The notes: generated from the sequence alone by a model not told the origin. DNA of 53,117 nucleotides from Neobacillus sp. OS1-2 (GCF_030915505.1 NZ_CP133265.1:4680001-4733117), one strand, 5' to 3'; shown: positions 33,683 through 41,296, numbered from the stretch's first letter. Made by a program: numbers and translations.

Positions 33683-34257
33683 AAATTAAAAAGAAGCTAC
33701 CTCATTTTTGAAGTAACTCCTTAATTGGGATTAACACCTTAGGGGACCCAACCATGGCATCAGACAATTTGTTTTCAGATTTTCGTTTCCTTTAGTTTAC
33801 GTTTGAATCCTATGGAAACTTTGAAAACTCAGCCGATGTGTGTTTGTTCCGTTGAAGGAATTAATTCGCATGTTTAATGGAATTCAAATCCCTAAAAGAA
33901 ACAAATTTTCGGATTGTCACCGTTAAGACTCTTTATTCAACCTATTTGGATTGCAGGCTTCTTGGCAATGGATTTTTAATAAGGTTTTCAGTTATGAATA
34001 CATTGATAAAAAAATTCTTTGATCAAATGTACTAACCTATAAATCCTTAACTTGTGCCTTTGATATGAATTCCTTGGAATTTCATTAGAATTCAACTATG
34101 AAAGGTTTTGGTTTTAGATTTAGACCTTTACAAAATGAAACTTCATCGCTCCACCTTCCAAGTGCTGGTTGGAATAACCTTACAAATACTCGTTCACAAA
34201 CGGAACGAACACGTATGGTTGAGCCTCCTAAGATGTTAACTTTTGATTATCTTTTAC
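33683..34257 (-). ncRNA. candidate large structured noncoding RNA, about 575 nt
   Basis: No gene fits this stretch, but the minus strand folds into an ordered structure. The ends pair: 34240-34215 with 33755-33730, 26 positions with one A-C mismatch and four G-U pairs. Inside, 34212-34199 pairs with 33853-33840 (13 of 14). A long arm stacks GGCA/TGCC, GGATTT/AAATCC, AGGTT/AACCT and a 9-bp helix between 33964-34007 and 34022-34058. A 3' arm combines CATC/GATG, GTTTTCA/TGAAAAC and GTTTCC/GGAAAC (33758-33838). A 12-bp terminator (33720-33693) with GU pairs only on this strand ends it; TGATATACT is its likely promoter. The size recalls ROOL and OLE RNAs, but I cannot assign a family. Confidence 0.7.
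33693..33720 (-). terminator. terminator of the large RNA candidate
   Basis: On the minus strand GGAGTTACTTCA / TGAGGTAGCTTC with an AAAA loop forms 12 continuous pairs if G-U pairs are allowed, then TTTTTAATTT. On the plus strand the same positions give A-C mismatches, so the hairpin is specific to leftward transcripts. Confidence 0.8.
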
Positions 34258-34263
34258 ACTTTT

Positions 34264-34272
34264 AGTATATCA
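34264..34272 (-). promoter_or_regulatory. extended -10 promoter of the large RNA candidate
   Basis: On the minus strand TGATATACT carries the TGn extension and a -10 with one deviation from TATAAT. The -35 is weak (TGATAA at 18 bases). The start would be near 34257, about 17 bases before the closing helix. Confidence 0.5.
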
Positions 34273-34369
34273 CGGAGTCTTTTAAATTTATCAGAAACTT
34301 ATGACAAAGTGGTGAACTTTTGGAGAAATTAGGAAAAAACCTTCTTTCTGTAAAAAGATGACTTTCGAT

Positions 34370-34978
34370 TTAATCAACAATTGGATTTTCGAAATTATCA
34401 TGTACAGGGATCTTAAGCATTTTAATTTTCGCTTCGATTCGATATTTATTTTCAGAAAGTTTATCATTAAATGGAAGGACGATGTTTCTGCCGTCTGTCA
34501 TCTCAAACTTATATTGAAAGAATCCTGTAGTCCCCTGGTGGTTTCGATAAATAATTTGTACATTAGACATGTCATTCCACTTATATTCTTTTTCCGCAAA
34601 GCCTGTCAACCCATTATAGTGAATCCCCTTTTCGTCCATATAATAATAATTGGTCATGCTTAACATAAATGCTGGTAGGCTGACAAGAAGTAAAAGGCCA
34701 GTTATCCATTGCATTTTGCCACCTTCCCACCGCTGTCTAAAAAAAATCAGATATATGGTCATTATGACTGAGATATAGAGCATCCCCCCCATGAAAGTTA
34801 TGTAGGCAGAAAACGGTGTTGCAAAGAACCAATAGGATCGCGAAAAATAAATCACACTCTGATATGATGCAACAATGACAAAAGGTGCAAAAAAGCTGCT
34901 AATAAATAATATGATCGTATATGCGACTAATTTAACTGAATATTCCTCATCGACCTTTTTTCTTCTTACTAAAATCAT
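34370..34978 (-). CDS. membrane protein, hypothetical
   Basis: 202 residues. Four hydrophobic segments lie in the N-terminal 120 residues (VKLVAYTIILFISSFFAPF, ITFMGGMLYISVIMTIYLI, MQWITGLLLLVSLPAFML among them). A C-terminal domain of about 85 residues follows, beta-rich in appearance (GIHYNGLTGFAEKEYKWNDM, GFFQYKFEMTDGRNIVLPF), possibly PH-like. ATG 34978 has AGGAGGG six bases upstream; the longer start is rejected. Monocistronic, on the strand of the large RNA that lies downstream. No family recognised. Confidence 0.65.
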   Translation of the reverse strand: MILVRRKKVDEEYSVKLVAYTIILFISSFFAPFVIVASYQSVIYFSRSYWFFATPFSAYITFMGGMLYISVIMTIYLIFFRQRWEGGKMQWITGLLLLVSLPAFMLSMTNYYYMDEKGIHYNGLTGFAEKEYKWNDMSNVQIIYRNHQGTTGFFQYKFEMTDGRNIVLPFNDKLSENKYRIEAKIKMLKIPVHDNFENPIVD

Positions 34979-35129
34979 TAATAACCCTCCTAGCATTTAT
35001 CACTATTCATTACTATTATTTTATTTGATGATTAGTAATTATAGAAACATTCGGAATAAATTCAATACGTTAAATAACATTTTTCGAGATAAATGGAAAA
35101 TGTTTCACTTTAAAAAGGAAGAAAACCAT

Positions 35130-35158
35130 ACATAAGCAAAACTTTAATCCACATACTA
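35130..35158 (+). promoter_or_regulatory. possible forespore (sigma-G/F) promoter of the DUF1657-DUF421 operon
   Basis: CATACTA (35152-35158) matches the forespore -10 CATNNTA, and ACATA (35130-35134) lies 17 bases upstream, close to the -35 GHATR. The DUF1657 start is 40 bases downstream. Short motifs of this kind occur by chance, so support comes mainly from the spore-type operon it precedes. Confidence 0.4.
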
Positions 35159-35197
35159 TTTTTGTAAATCAAAATTATAACGAAAGAAGGATCATCC

Positions 35198-35401
35198 ATG
35201 ACTGTAGGAACACAAGTAAAACAAGCATTAGCCGGGTTAAAAAGTGCACAGGCCAGCTTTGAAACCTTTGCACTTGCAACCGATAACCAAAACGCCAAAC
35301 AACTTTATCAACAGGCAGCCCAGCAAACGCAAACAGTTCTAGACAGCCTTGAACCACGCCTTCAAGAAATCATGGCTGAAGAACCTCAGTACAATCAATA
35401 A
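35198..35401 (+). CDS. DUF1657 domain protein
   Basis: 67 residues, nearly all helical: TVGTQVKQALAGLKSAQASF, FALATDNQNAKQLYQQAAQQ, LDSLEPRLQEIMAEEPQYNQ. This is the full length of the DUF1657 family, which in Bacillus occurs beside spoVA-type genes and DUF421 proteins and is linked to spore heat resistance. GAAGGA precedes the ATG. First gene of a three-gene unit. A paralogue follows 71 bases later; the two share the EPQY end. Confidence 0.87.
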   Translation: MTVGTQVKQALAGLKSAQASFETFALATDNQNAKQLYQQAAQQTQTVLDSLEPRLQEIMAEEPQYNQ

Positions 35402-35472
35402 ATGGGATTCGGTTGGCATTCTGCCAGCCCCTTTTTCATTTTTAGAATTAGTTAAGAAAGGAAGTAACCATT

Positions 35473-35679
35473 TTGACAATCGCTTCAAATGTCAAACAAT
35501 GTCTTTCCACTATAAAGGGAATTGAATCCCAACTGTCCTCATTGGCATTAGATTCACTCGATGAGGAAGCAAAGGCAGTATTTCATGAAACAAGTTTACT
35601 CATAGGGGATGTAAAAAAGGATCTGCAATACCGGGTTTTAGAACTTGAACGCCATGAACCACAATATAAAGGTTCCTAA
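35473..35679 (+). CDS. DUF1657 domain protein, second copy
   Basis: 68 residues from TTG 35473, with AAAGGAAG upstream. It resembles the first copy (TIASNVKQCLSTIKGIESQL, FHETSLLIGDVKKDLQYRVL, ending HEPQYKGS) but is clearly diverged, so the duplication is not recent. It lies 20 bases before the DUF421 gene, implying co-translation and a physical link to that membrane protein. Confidence 0.85.
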   Translation: MTIASNVKQCLSTIKGIESQLSSLALDSLDEEAKAVFHETSLLIGDVKKDLQYRVLELERHEPQYKGS

Positions 35680-35699
35680 TATTTCGAGGTGAGAAGCAT

Positions 35700-36560
35700 A
35701 TGCCAGGTTGGATATTTATCATATTTCGCTCGATCATTTTCCTGCTGCTCTTATTTATTACTACAAAAATTCTTGGAAAAAAACAAATTTCTGAGCTCTC
35801 CTTTTTTGAGTATGTTGCAGGTATTACGATTGGAAGTATTGCCGGCGAGGTAGTTACTGGTCTTGAGGCAAACGTATATCACGGGATATTAGCAATAGCC
35901 GTATTTGGGTTTTCTACTTTTTTATCTAATTATTTATCGATAAAGAGTAAAAAGTTCAGTGATTTCGTGGAGGGTAAAGGGACTGTTGTCATCCAAGATG
36001 GGAAAATCTTAGAAAATAATTTAAAAAAGGAAAAGTATACAATTGACGAATTATCAGCCCTACTCCGTCAAAAGAATATCTTTAAAGTTGCTGACGTTGA
36101 ATTTGCTGTATTGGAACCACGCGGCAATTTAAGTGCATTATTGAAAAAAGAAAACCAACCATTAACACCCAAAGATTTGCAAATGAAAATGCCCAACGAA
36201 AAAGAGCCGCAAACAATTATTATGGATGGGAATATCGTAGACGAAGCACTTAGATGTGCGGGAAAGGGCAGAGGCTGGCTTTACACCGAGTTAGAGAAAC
36301 TTGGAGTGACCCTTGATAATGTATTTCTCGGTCAAGTGGATTCCTATGGAGATATTACCGTTGACCTTTATGATGATAAAATTAAAGTACCTGCCCCCGC
36401 TGTCCGTCCATTATTACTAGCAACCTTAAAAAAAACACAGGCAGACTTAGAAATATTTTCTCTTGAAACAGATTGTCAAAAATCAAAAGCTATGTATAAG
36501 AAAAATGCGGCGATCTTGCAGGAAACGATTGATAAATTATCTCCCTATCTAAATGGCTGA
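35700..36560 (+). CDS. DUF421 (YetF-type) membrane protein fused to a DUF1657 domain
   Basis: 286 residues. Three N-terminal helices hold the DUF421 signature KILGKKQISELSFFEYVAGI and ITIGSIAGEVVTG. The extracytoplasmic/cytoplasmic domain has IVIQDG-like (GTVVIQDGKILENNLKKEKY), LRQKNIFKVADVEFAVLEP and GRGWLYTELEKLGV. The last 50 residues (LLATLKKTQADLEIFSLETD, YKKNAAILQETIDKL) repeat the DUF1657 helix pattern of the two small upstream genes, a fusion. Similar genes end the mobile spoVA operons that raise spore heat resistance; no spoVA genes are present here. Confidence 0.87.
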   Translation: MPGWIFIIFRSIIFLLLLFITTKILGKKQISELSFFEYVAGITIGSIAGEVVTGLEANVYHGILAIAVFGFSTFLSNYLSIKSKKFSDFVEGKGTVVIQDGKILENNLKKEKYTIDELSALLRQKNIFKVADVEFAVLEPRGNLSALLKKENQPLTPKDLQMKMPNEKEPQTIIMDGNIVDEALRCAGKGRGWLYTELEKLGVTLDNVFLGQVDSYGDITVDLYDDKIKVPAPAVRPLLLATLKKTQADLEIFSLETDCQKSKAMYKKNAAILQETIDKLSPYLNG

Positions 36561-36570
36561 AATAGACATG

Positions 36571-36603
36571 AAAAAATCCTTATCAATCCAATTGATAAGG
36601 ATT
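36571..36603 (-). terminator. terminator after the efflux transporter gene
   Basis: On the minus strand AATCCTTATCA / TGATAAGGATT with a 7-base loop is followed by TTTT. The plus strand lacks a full T-run, but the hairpin may also serve the DUF421 gene. Confidence 0.78.
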
Positions 36604-36609
36604 CATTGT

Positions 36610-37590
36610 TCACAGCCCCTTCGATGTACTCACTTCTTGTATTTTTTGCTTCGCTACTTTATTCGAATAATAGCTGTGCAGGACCATTCCAACCATGACC
36701 AATGCCATGCCAGCCCAAGATAGGGCTGAAGGCATTAATGATGTCAAGAGGAGTAATTCTCCGATTACTGCGAATAACACTTCCATCGATTGGGTTGCCT
36801 CCACAGCAGCAAGCTTTTGCATATCCCCTCTTACAAGATCTGTCGCATGAAAGAAGAGAATGGTTGCAATGACCCCTGAAGATATCGCAACCAGTGCAGA
36901 TTGGCCGATTTGTCCTAAACTAGGAGGGCCTTCATACAGAAGCCCATAAATGGATAAAATGATCCAGAAGGGCATGCTCGCCAGTGTCATTCCTAATACG
37001 CGTTGAAAAACGTTCAGGCGCCCACCACATACATCCATCATTTTTCGATTACCTAATGGATAAGCAAACGAGGCTACAACAACCGGTAATACTCCTAAGG
37101 ATAAGGCAATTACCGACAAATGATTGGCTTGTTCTACCTGCATCAAAATAATACCAAGTAAAATGATCAAAGACATCCCTAATCCCCTAAAGGGAATTTT
37201 CCCCCTTATTCGGCTTGGGCCGTTATCTGTCATCACCGTTTCATAGAAAAACGGCGCAAGCAGTGAACCGGAGATAATGGTAATCTGCCATGTGGCAGCA
37301 ATCAACCAGCCAGGGGCATATGCTGCCGAAAAGCAAATCGGCGCATAAAATAATCCGAAGCCAATCGAACTCCACACTAACCAGGCACCTGGCTGCTGTT
37401 TCATTTCCTGGAGCAATGGTTTTAAATTGTTCCTCACGATCACGACTATGAATAAAAAGGGAACCATAAAGAAATACCTTAATGAGGCACTCCAAATCCA
37501 ACTTCCCCCCGCAAGCTCCATTGATCGATTTAAGATAAAGGTAAAGGCAAAAAAGAAGGCAGCAAAGATGCCTGTTATAATGGGCCGCAT
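36610..37590 (-). CDS. multidrug resistance efflux transporter family protein (EmrE-like, ten helices)
   Basis: About 326 residues with ten predicted helices, in the drug/metabolite transporter superfamily (multidrug efflux, PF13536 type). Typical parts are MRPIITGIFAAFFFAFTFIL, WLIAATWQITIISGSLLAPF and LAAVEATQSMEVLFAVIGEL. It probably exports small organic compounds with proton exchange; the substrate is unknown. I choose ATG 37590 after AAAGGAGAG. Downstream of an MFS gene on the same strand, with an 88-base gap. Confidence 0.85.
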   Translation of the reverse strand: MRPIITGIFAAFFFAFTFILNRSMELAGGSWIWSASLRYFFMVPFLFIVVIVRNNLKPLLQEMKQQPGAWLVWSSIGFGLFYAPICFSAAYAPGWLIAATWQITIISGSLLAPFFYETVMTDNGPSRIRGKIPFRGLGMSLIILLGIILMQVEQANHLSVIALSLGVLPVVVASFAYPLGNRKMMDVCGGRLNVFQRVLGMTLASMPFWIILSIYGLLYEGPPSLGQIGQSALVAISSGVIATILFFHATDLVRGDMQKLAAVEATQSMEVLFAVIGELLLLTSLMPSALSWAGMALVMVGMVLHSYYSNKVAKQKIQEVSTSKGL

Positions 37591-37678
37591 GGTTTCTACT
37601 CTCCTTTTTAATATGGATATAGTGTTATTTTCCATAAAAAAAGGAAACCTTCAAGTGGTTTCCCAAAATTCACAATAA

Positions 37679-38908
37679 TTAGTCTATATTTTCTCCTACA
37701 TGTAGGAATAGATATTTTCTTCCCATCAGTGCAACCGTAAAAGAACAAAGGAAAAGCCCTGTCGCCACCAAAAAAGGAATCCTTACACCAAAGGTCTCAG
37801 TGATCCAGCCCATCACAAGCGACGAAATTCCAAAGGCAGCGAATATTAATGTCCCTCTTGCAGAATAGACTTTAGCTAAAAGTTGTTCTTTTGCACTTCT
37901 TTGAATAATCGTTGTCTCCGCCACGTCACGAGCCATCTGTGGCATGCCAAATATAAAGGAAACAAGTAAAGCAAACCATGGAATTGAGGTGGTCCCGAAT
38001 AAAAACGTAATAGAAATTAAGCAGAATGTAGACCATAGAATCGTTTTTCCTAAATTCTTTTCAATGAGAACAGAAAAACGGTAAATCAACAGACCGCCGA
38101 ATAACATTCCCGCAAAGAAGGAGCCATTAATAAACCCCCACCAGCCCTCCCCTTTATTTAGCGCTTCAGCTACAAAGACAAACAATATGGCAGCAATCCA
38201 AACTCCATTAGCAAACGTTTCAAGGATATTCATGAAACTGATTGTCCGCAACTGCTTTGAATGCCAAATAATCCGCCAACCCTCTTTTAACGATTCCATT
38301 CGCGTTTGTTCTTCCATTGTCTGATGATTCGCAACATGTTTGATTAACCACATACTTACTGTCGCTAGTAGGTATAAGCTAAAGGTTAACCATAAAATTT
38401 TCCCAGCCCCCATTGCGACTAATAGGATGCTGCCAAAAGGCCAGGCAATCAGTTGAATGATTTGATCGGAAATGGACAATATACTATTGATTTGGACCAA
38501 TTTACTCTCTTCAACCATACTTGGAACAAGGGCGTTTCGAGCTGGAGAAGCCCAACCGTCTAAAAAAGAAATAAAACAGATGAGCACATAAATCCAAAAT
38601 AGCCCGTCACTTTCAAAATGAAGAGCAAATAAGCACAAAACAAACAGCAACAACGTCTTACTACTTTGCGAATAAACTAAAATCGATTTAAGTTTATATT
38701 TATTGATGACCAACGGAGCCAATATTCCGCTAATTAAAGCCGAAATGGTAGTAAAAAAAGGAACAAGTGACATATACGTTACGGATCCGGTGGCATCAAA
38801 GATCAATTTGATTAAACAGACCACATATAAAATATCACCAAGATTAGCAAACATTTGCCCAAACCAAAGAAACCGGAAAGAAGCTCGTTTTCCGACAAAA
38901 ATGGACAT
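37679..38908 (-). CDS. major facilitator superfamily transporter
   Basis: 409 residues, about 12 helices. N-terminal FRFLWFGQMFANLGDILYVV, the loop LISFLDGWASPARNALVPSM and GMPQMARDVAETTIIQRSA place it with enterobactin-exporter-like (MFS_3) permeases. It probably expels a hydrophobic drug or siderophore-type compound. The central cytoplasmic loop (about 190-215) is normal for MFS. GAGGGTG precedes the ATG. Adjacent to another exporter gene on the same strand, so the two may form one export-related unit. Confidence 0.88.
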   Translation of the reverse strand: MSIFVGKRASFRFLWFGQMFANLGDILYVVCLIKLIFDATGSVTYMSLVPFFTTISALISGILAPLVINKYKLKSILVYSQSSKTLLLFVLCLFALHFESDGLFWIYVLICFISFLDGWASPARNALVPSMVEESKLVQINSILSISDQIIQLIAWPFGSILLVAMGAGKILWLTFSLYLLATVSMWLIKHVANHQTMEEQTRMESLKEGWRIIWHSKQLRTISFMNILETFANGVWIAAILFVFVAEALNKGEGWWGFINGSFFAGMLFGGLLIYRFSVLIEKNLGKTILWSTFCLISITFLFGTTSIPWFALLVSFIFGMPQMARDVAETTIIQRSAKEQLLAKVYSARGTLIFAAFGISSLVMGWITETFGVRIPFLVATGLFLCSFTVALMGRKYLFLHVGENID

Positions 38909-39174
38909 CGTACACCCTCACTTTTTATTTAATTTTTTTATTAAAAAGTAAGGTTTATTTACATCGGACATCCTCCATTACTACCCAGTTTCATTTCTAT
39001 TTAGTATAGCAGATTTAGTGAATTTTTTGTTAATTCCCTCCAGAAATTCATGTAATCTTTATCTATTTATAACATAGAGTATTTCAGTTATGTAACTAAC
39101 CAAATTTCTGATGTTTATCCAAACAATATTGTGTGAAAGATTTTTGAAAAATATATAAACAATGAATAAACGAT
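38909..39174. other. gene-free AT-rich spacer
   Basis: Between the MFS gene and the nitroreductase gene I see no open frame with a ribosome site. It holds an imperfect inverted repeat near 38918-38953 (CTCACTTTTTA / TTAAAAAGTAAG) just upstream of the MFS start, possibly a binding site, and otherwise AT-rich sequence. Confidence 0.5.
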
Positions 39175-39211
39175 CCCAAGCTTGATATATTCTATCAGGC
39201 TTGGGGTTTTT
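39175..39211 (+). terminator. strong hairpin terminator between convergent regions
   Basis: CCCAAGC-T-TGATA / TATCA-G-GCTTGGG with a 5-base loop followed by GTTTTT. The T-run is only on the plus strand, although the nearest gene (nitroreductase) comes from the right. It may still act for that gene; see findings. Confidence 0.7.
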
Positions 39212-39213
39212 GC

Positions 39214-39846
39214 TTATCTGTACTCGATTAATACATCTTCTAATGGTAAGCGTGTTGTCTTAAATGCAGGTGCAGCGGCTTTGCCTAAGGAAATAAGAAC
39301 AATGGGAAAATACCGATCTTCGACGGCAAATTTCTCCATGAATTGTGCTTTATCAAAGCCACCCATAGGAACTGTATCGTAGCCTCTGTCTTTTGCAATG
39401 AGCATAATCTGCATAGAAATCAGTCCTGCATCAAATGCAGCAATATTTTTCCGGGCTTCTTCCGGTGCAAACGGGTACGTTTTATTTGTGCTTTCGATTA
39501 ATCGCGTCATATTTGCTTCATCCATAAACCCTGCTTCATAAGCACCTCTGTATACTTTTTCCACACTCTTATACATCTCTTTATCACCTAGCACGGCAAT
39601 AACGGCTGATGCAGTTTCAACCTGTTCTTGGTTGTTAGCAATGGCCCGTAGCTCTTTCTTGGCTTCCTGATCCTGAATCACAATAAATCTCCATGGCTGA
39701 AGATTACTCGAGGATGGTGCAAGTGTTGCTTCCTTAAGCATATTTTTAATTTCCTCTTGTGAGATTATATATGATGAATCGTATTTTCTAACGGAGTGGC
39801 GTTCATTGATTAGTTCAGATAAACTCTTTGACATTACTGTTTGCAT
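39214..39846 (-). CDS. nitroreductase family flavoprotein
   Basis: About 210 residues. FMN-binding pattern ERHSVRKYDSSYIISQEEI, LKEATLAPSSSNLQPWRF and the C-terminal PIVLISLGKAA. Such enzymes reduce quinones or nitro compounds using NAD(P)H. In Bacillus similar genes (hypO, mhqN, catD neighbours) are induced by electrophiles through HxlR-type regulators; here the adjacent, divergent HxlR gene and two palindromes upstream support the same. I prefer ATG 39846 over TTG 39855, which is too close to AGGAGG. Confidence 0.92.
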   Translation of the reverse strand: MQTVMSKSLSELINERHSVRKYDSSYIISQEEIKNMLKEATLAPSSSNLQPWRFIVIQDQEAKKELRAIANNQEQVETASAVIAVLGDKEMYKSVEKVYRGAYEAGFMDEANMTRLIESTNKTYPFAPEEARKNIAAFDAGLISMQIMLIAKDRGYDTVPMGGFDKAQFMEKFAVEDRYFPIVLISLGKAAAPAFKTTRLPLEDVLIEYR

Positions 39847-39872
39847 GGTGGACAAATCCTCCTAGTGTAATT

Positions 39873-39915
39873 TAACTTACTAATAGTAAGTTAGATTTCA
39901 TCTTACTATTAGTAA
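39873..39915. promoter_or_regulatory. two HxlR-type operators between the nitroreductase and its regulator
   Basis: AACTTACTAATAGTAAGTT (39873-39891) and CTTACTATTAGTAAG (39901-39915) are near-perfect palindromes sharing CTTACTAWTAGTAAG, with centres 26 bases apart. They lie in the divergent promoter region, and TTACT...AGTAA is the type of site bound by YodB/CatR-like regulators. Confidence 0.75.
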
Positions 39916-39971
39916 GTACCTACCGTCAAGTAAAACAATTATGGTATGATAAAAGTAAAAATGAGGTATGA

Positions 39972-40331
39972 ATGATGGGTGAACATAAACAACAAACTGA
40001 AGTTAATTGCACAGAAAAAGAAATACAGCATACATGTACGAATTTCCACAAGGCGATAGAATTTATCGGCAAACGATGGATGGGTGCTGTTATTTATGCT
40101 TTATTGGCAGGGCCAAAACGATACCATGAAATTATTTCCTCTATACCAGGAATTTCTGATCGACTTTTAACCGAACGGCTGCGTGACCTCGAAAATGAAG
40201 GATTGATTATCAAAAATGTCATTACTACATCCCCCAAAAAAGTGGAATATGAGTTAACACCAATTGGAAAAGAACTTGAGGAAGTTATTACGATCCTTAT
40301 AAAATGGGTGAAAAAACGCGAGGATACTTAG
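39972..40331 (+). CDS. HxlR-family (DUF24) transcriptional regulator
   Basis: 119 residues with a winged helix: FIGKRWMGAVIYALLAGPKRYHEI, GISDRLLTERLRDLENEGLI, VEYELTPIGKEL. Cys residues at 13 and 22 (VNCTEKEIQHTCTNF) precede the DNA-binding helices, like the redox-active Cys of YodB, CatR and HypR, which respond to quinones, diamide or hypochlorite. It probably represses or activates the divergent nitroreductase and itself through the palindromes. Promoter: TGGTATGAT near 39940-39948. Start ATG 39972 or 39975. Confidence 0.92.
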   Translation: MMGEHKQQTEVNCTEKEIQHTCTNFHKAIEFIGKRWMGAVIYALLAGPKRYHEIISSIPGISDRLLTERLRDLENEGLIIKNVITTSPKKVEYELTPIGKELEEVITILIKWVKKREDT

Positions 40332-40380
40332 GGAGAAAAAGTTAATAGTTTTAAAATAATTGTTCGCATTTCAACGGGTT

Positions 40381-40425
40381 CTACTTCGATGTATTCCCCT
40401 AGAATCCACCGGAACATCGAAGTAG
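40381..40425. repeat. 12-bp perfect inverted repeat
   Basis: CTACTTCGATGT (40381-40392) and ACATCGAAGTAG (40414-40425) are perfect complements separated by 21 bases. The phrase CGGGTTCTAC occurs on both sides (about 40376 and 40427). It lies between the HxlR gene and the convergent YitT gene. It could terminate transcripts, but no clean T-run follows. Confidence 0.7.
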
Positions 40426-40471
40426 TCGGGTTCTACCATTTTTATAGCGAAATCTCTGCATTGAGTCTTAA

Positions 40472-41296
40472 TTAAGAAGGACTCGGCCTGTGGAACAGCC
40501 CCATTACCTCAATAGTCTCTGTAATGTTTACAAAAGCCGCAGGATCCACTTCCGTAATTAGGTTTTTCACTTCATTTAATTCGTACCTTGAGATAACGGT
40601 AATTAGCACATTCCGTTGGTTATTGGAATAACCGCCGACACCGTCCATGATGGTCAACCCTCTATATAAGTTTGTCAGCAAATGTTCTCTCATTTCTTGA
40701 CCTTTTTCCGTAATAATCATTAAGGTTAATTTTGCATGGTCGGTATAAATGGCATCCACCACTTTACCAGTCACATATATAGATACTAATGTATTAAGCG
40801 CCGAATCCCAATTAAATAAAAACCCGCTAATCACAATGACAACGGCGTTCATTCCCGACAGCAAGGTGCCAATAGGAAAATCTCTTTTCCGTGATACTAT
40901 CATCCCGATGATGTCGAACCCCCCTGTTGAACCAGAGGAACGAAACACGATTCCTACCCCAATCCCTGTTAAAGCACCGCCAAAAATGGACGATAAGATG
41001 GTGTCTTTTGCAATTTCATGCACAGGAACCAAATATAGTCCTACCGAGATAATAAACACGGAAAAGATTGAATTCATGATAAACTTTTTCCCAAGCATTT
41101 TGTACCCAATAATTAATAATGGAAAATTTAATAGGAAATTTGCCAAACCTGTATTGATGGGAGAAATCATGCCAATCATCATTGAAATCCCGCTAAGCCC
41201 GCTGCTTAACACCTGATGCGGAATTAAGAAAAGATTGAATCCAAATACGACGATGAGCGACCCTAGTATTAAACCAAGAAACTGCAATTTTTTCAT
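40472..41296 (-). CDS. YitT family membrane protein with DUF2179 domain
   Basis: 274 residues, very like the copy at 1076 in order: NLFLIPHQVLSSGLSGISMM, GIVFRSSGSTGGFDIIGMIV, then DUF2179 from KLTLMIITEKGQEMREHLL to FVNITETIEVMGLFHR. About six helices. Function unproven. ATG 41296 directly abuts GGCAGGAG, so TTG three codons later (spacing nine) is an alternative. The lysine riboswitch region lies upstream on the other strand. Confidence 0.88.
   Translation of the reverse strand: MKKLQFLGLILGSLIVVFGFNLFLIPHQVLSSGLSGISMMIGMISPINTGLANFLLNFPLLIIGYKMLGKKFIMNSIFSVFIISVGLYLVPVHEIAKDTILSSIFGGALTGIGVGIVFRSSGSTGGFDIIGMIVSRKRDFPIGTLLSGMNAVVIVISGFLFNWDSALNTLVSIYVTGKVVDAIYTDHAKLTLMIITEKGQEMREHLLTNLYRGLTIMDGVGGYSNNQRNVLITVISRYELNEVKNLITEVDPAAFVNITETIEVMGLFHRPSPS

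Noticed and set aside
34160..34230. AGGAGG followed by GTG (10-codon frame) on the minus strand
   Set aside because: The AGGAGG is part of the 26-bp closing helix of the RNA candidate, and the frame stops after ten codons; not treated as a gene.
34875..35135. 86-codon open frame on the plus strand
   Set aside because: Mostly antisense to the membrane protein gene at 34370-34978, with no ribosome site; composition is that of a chance frame.
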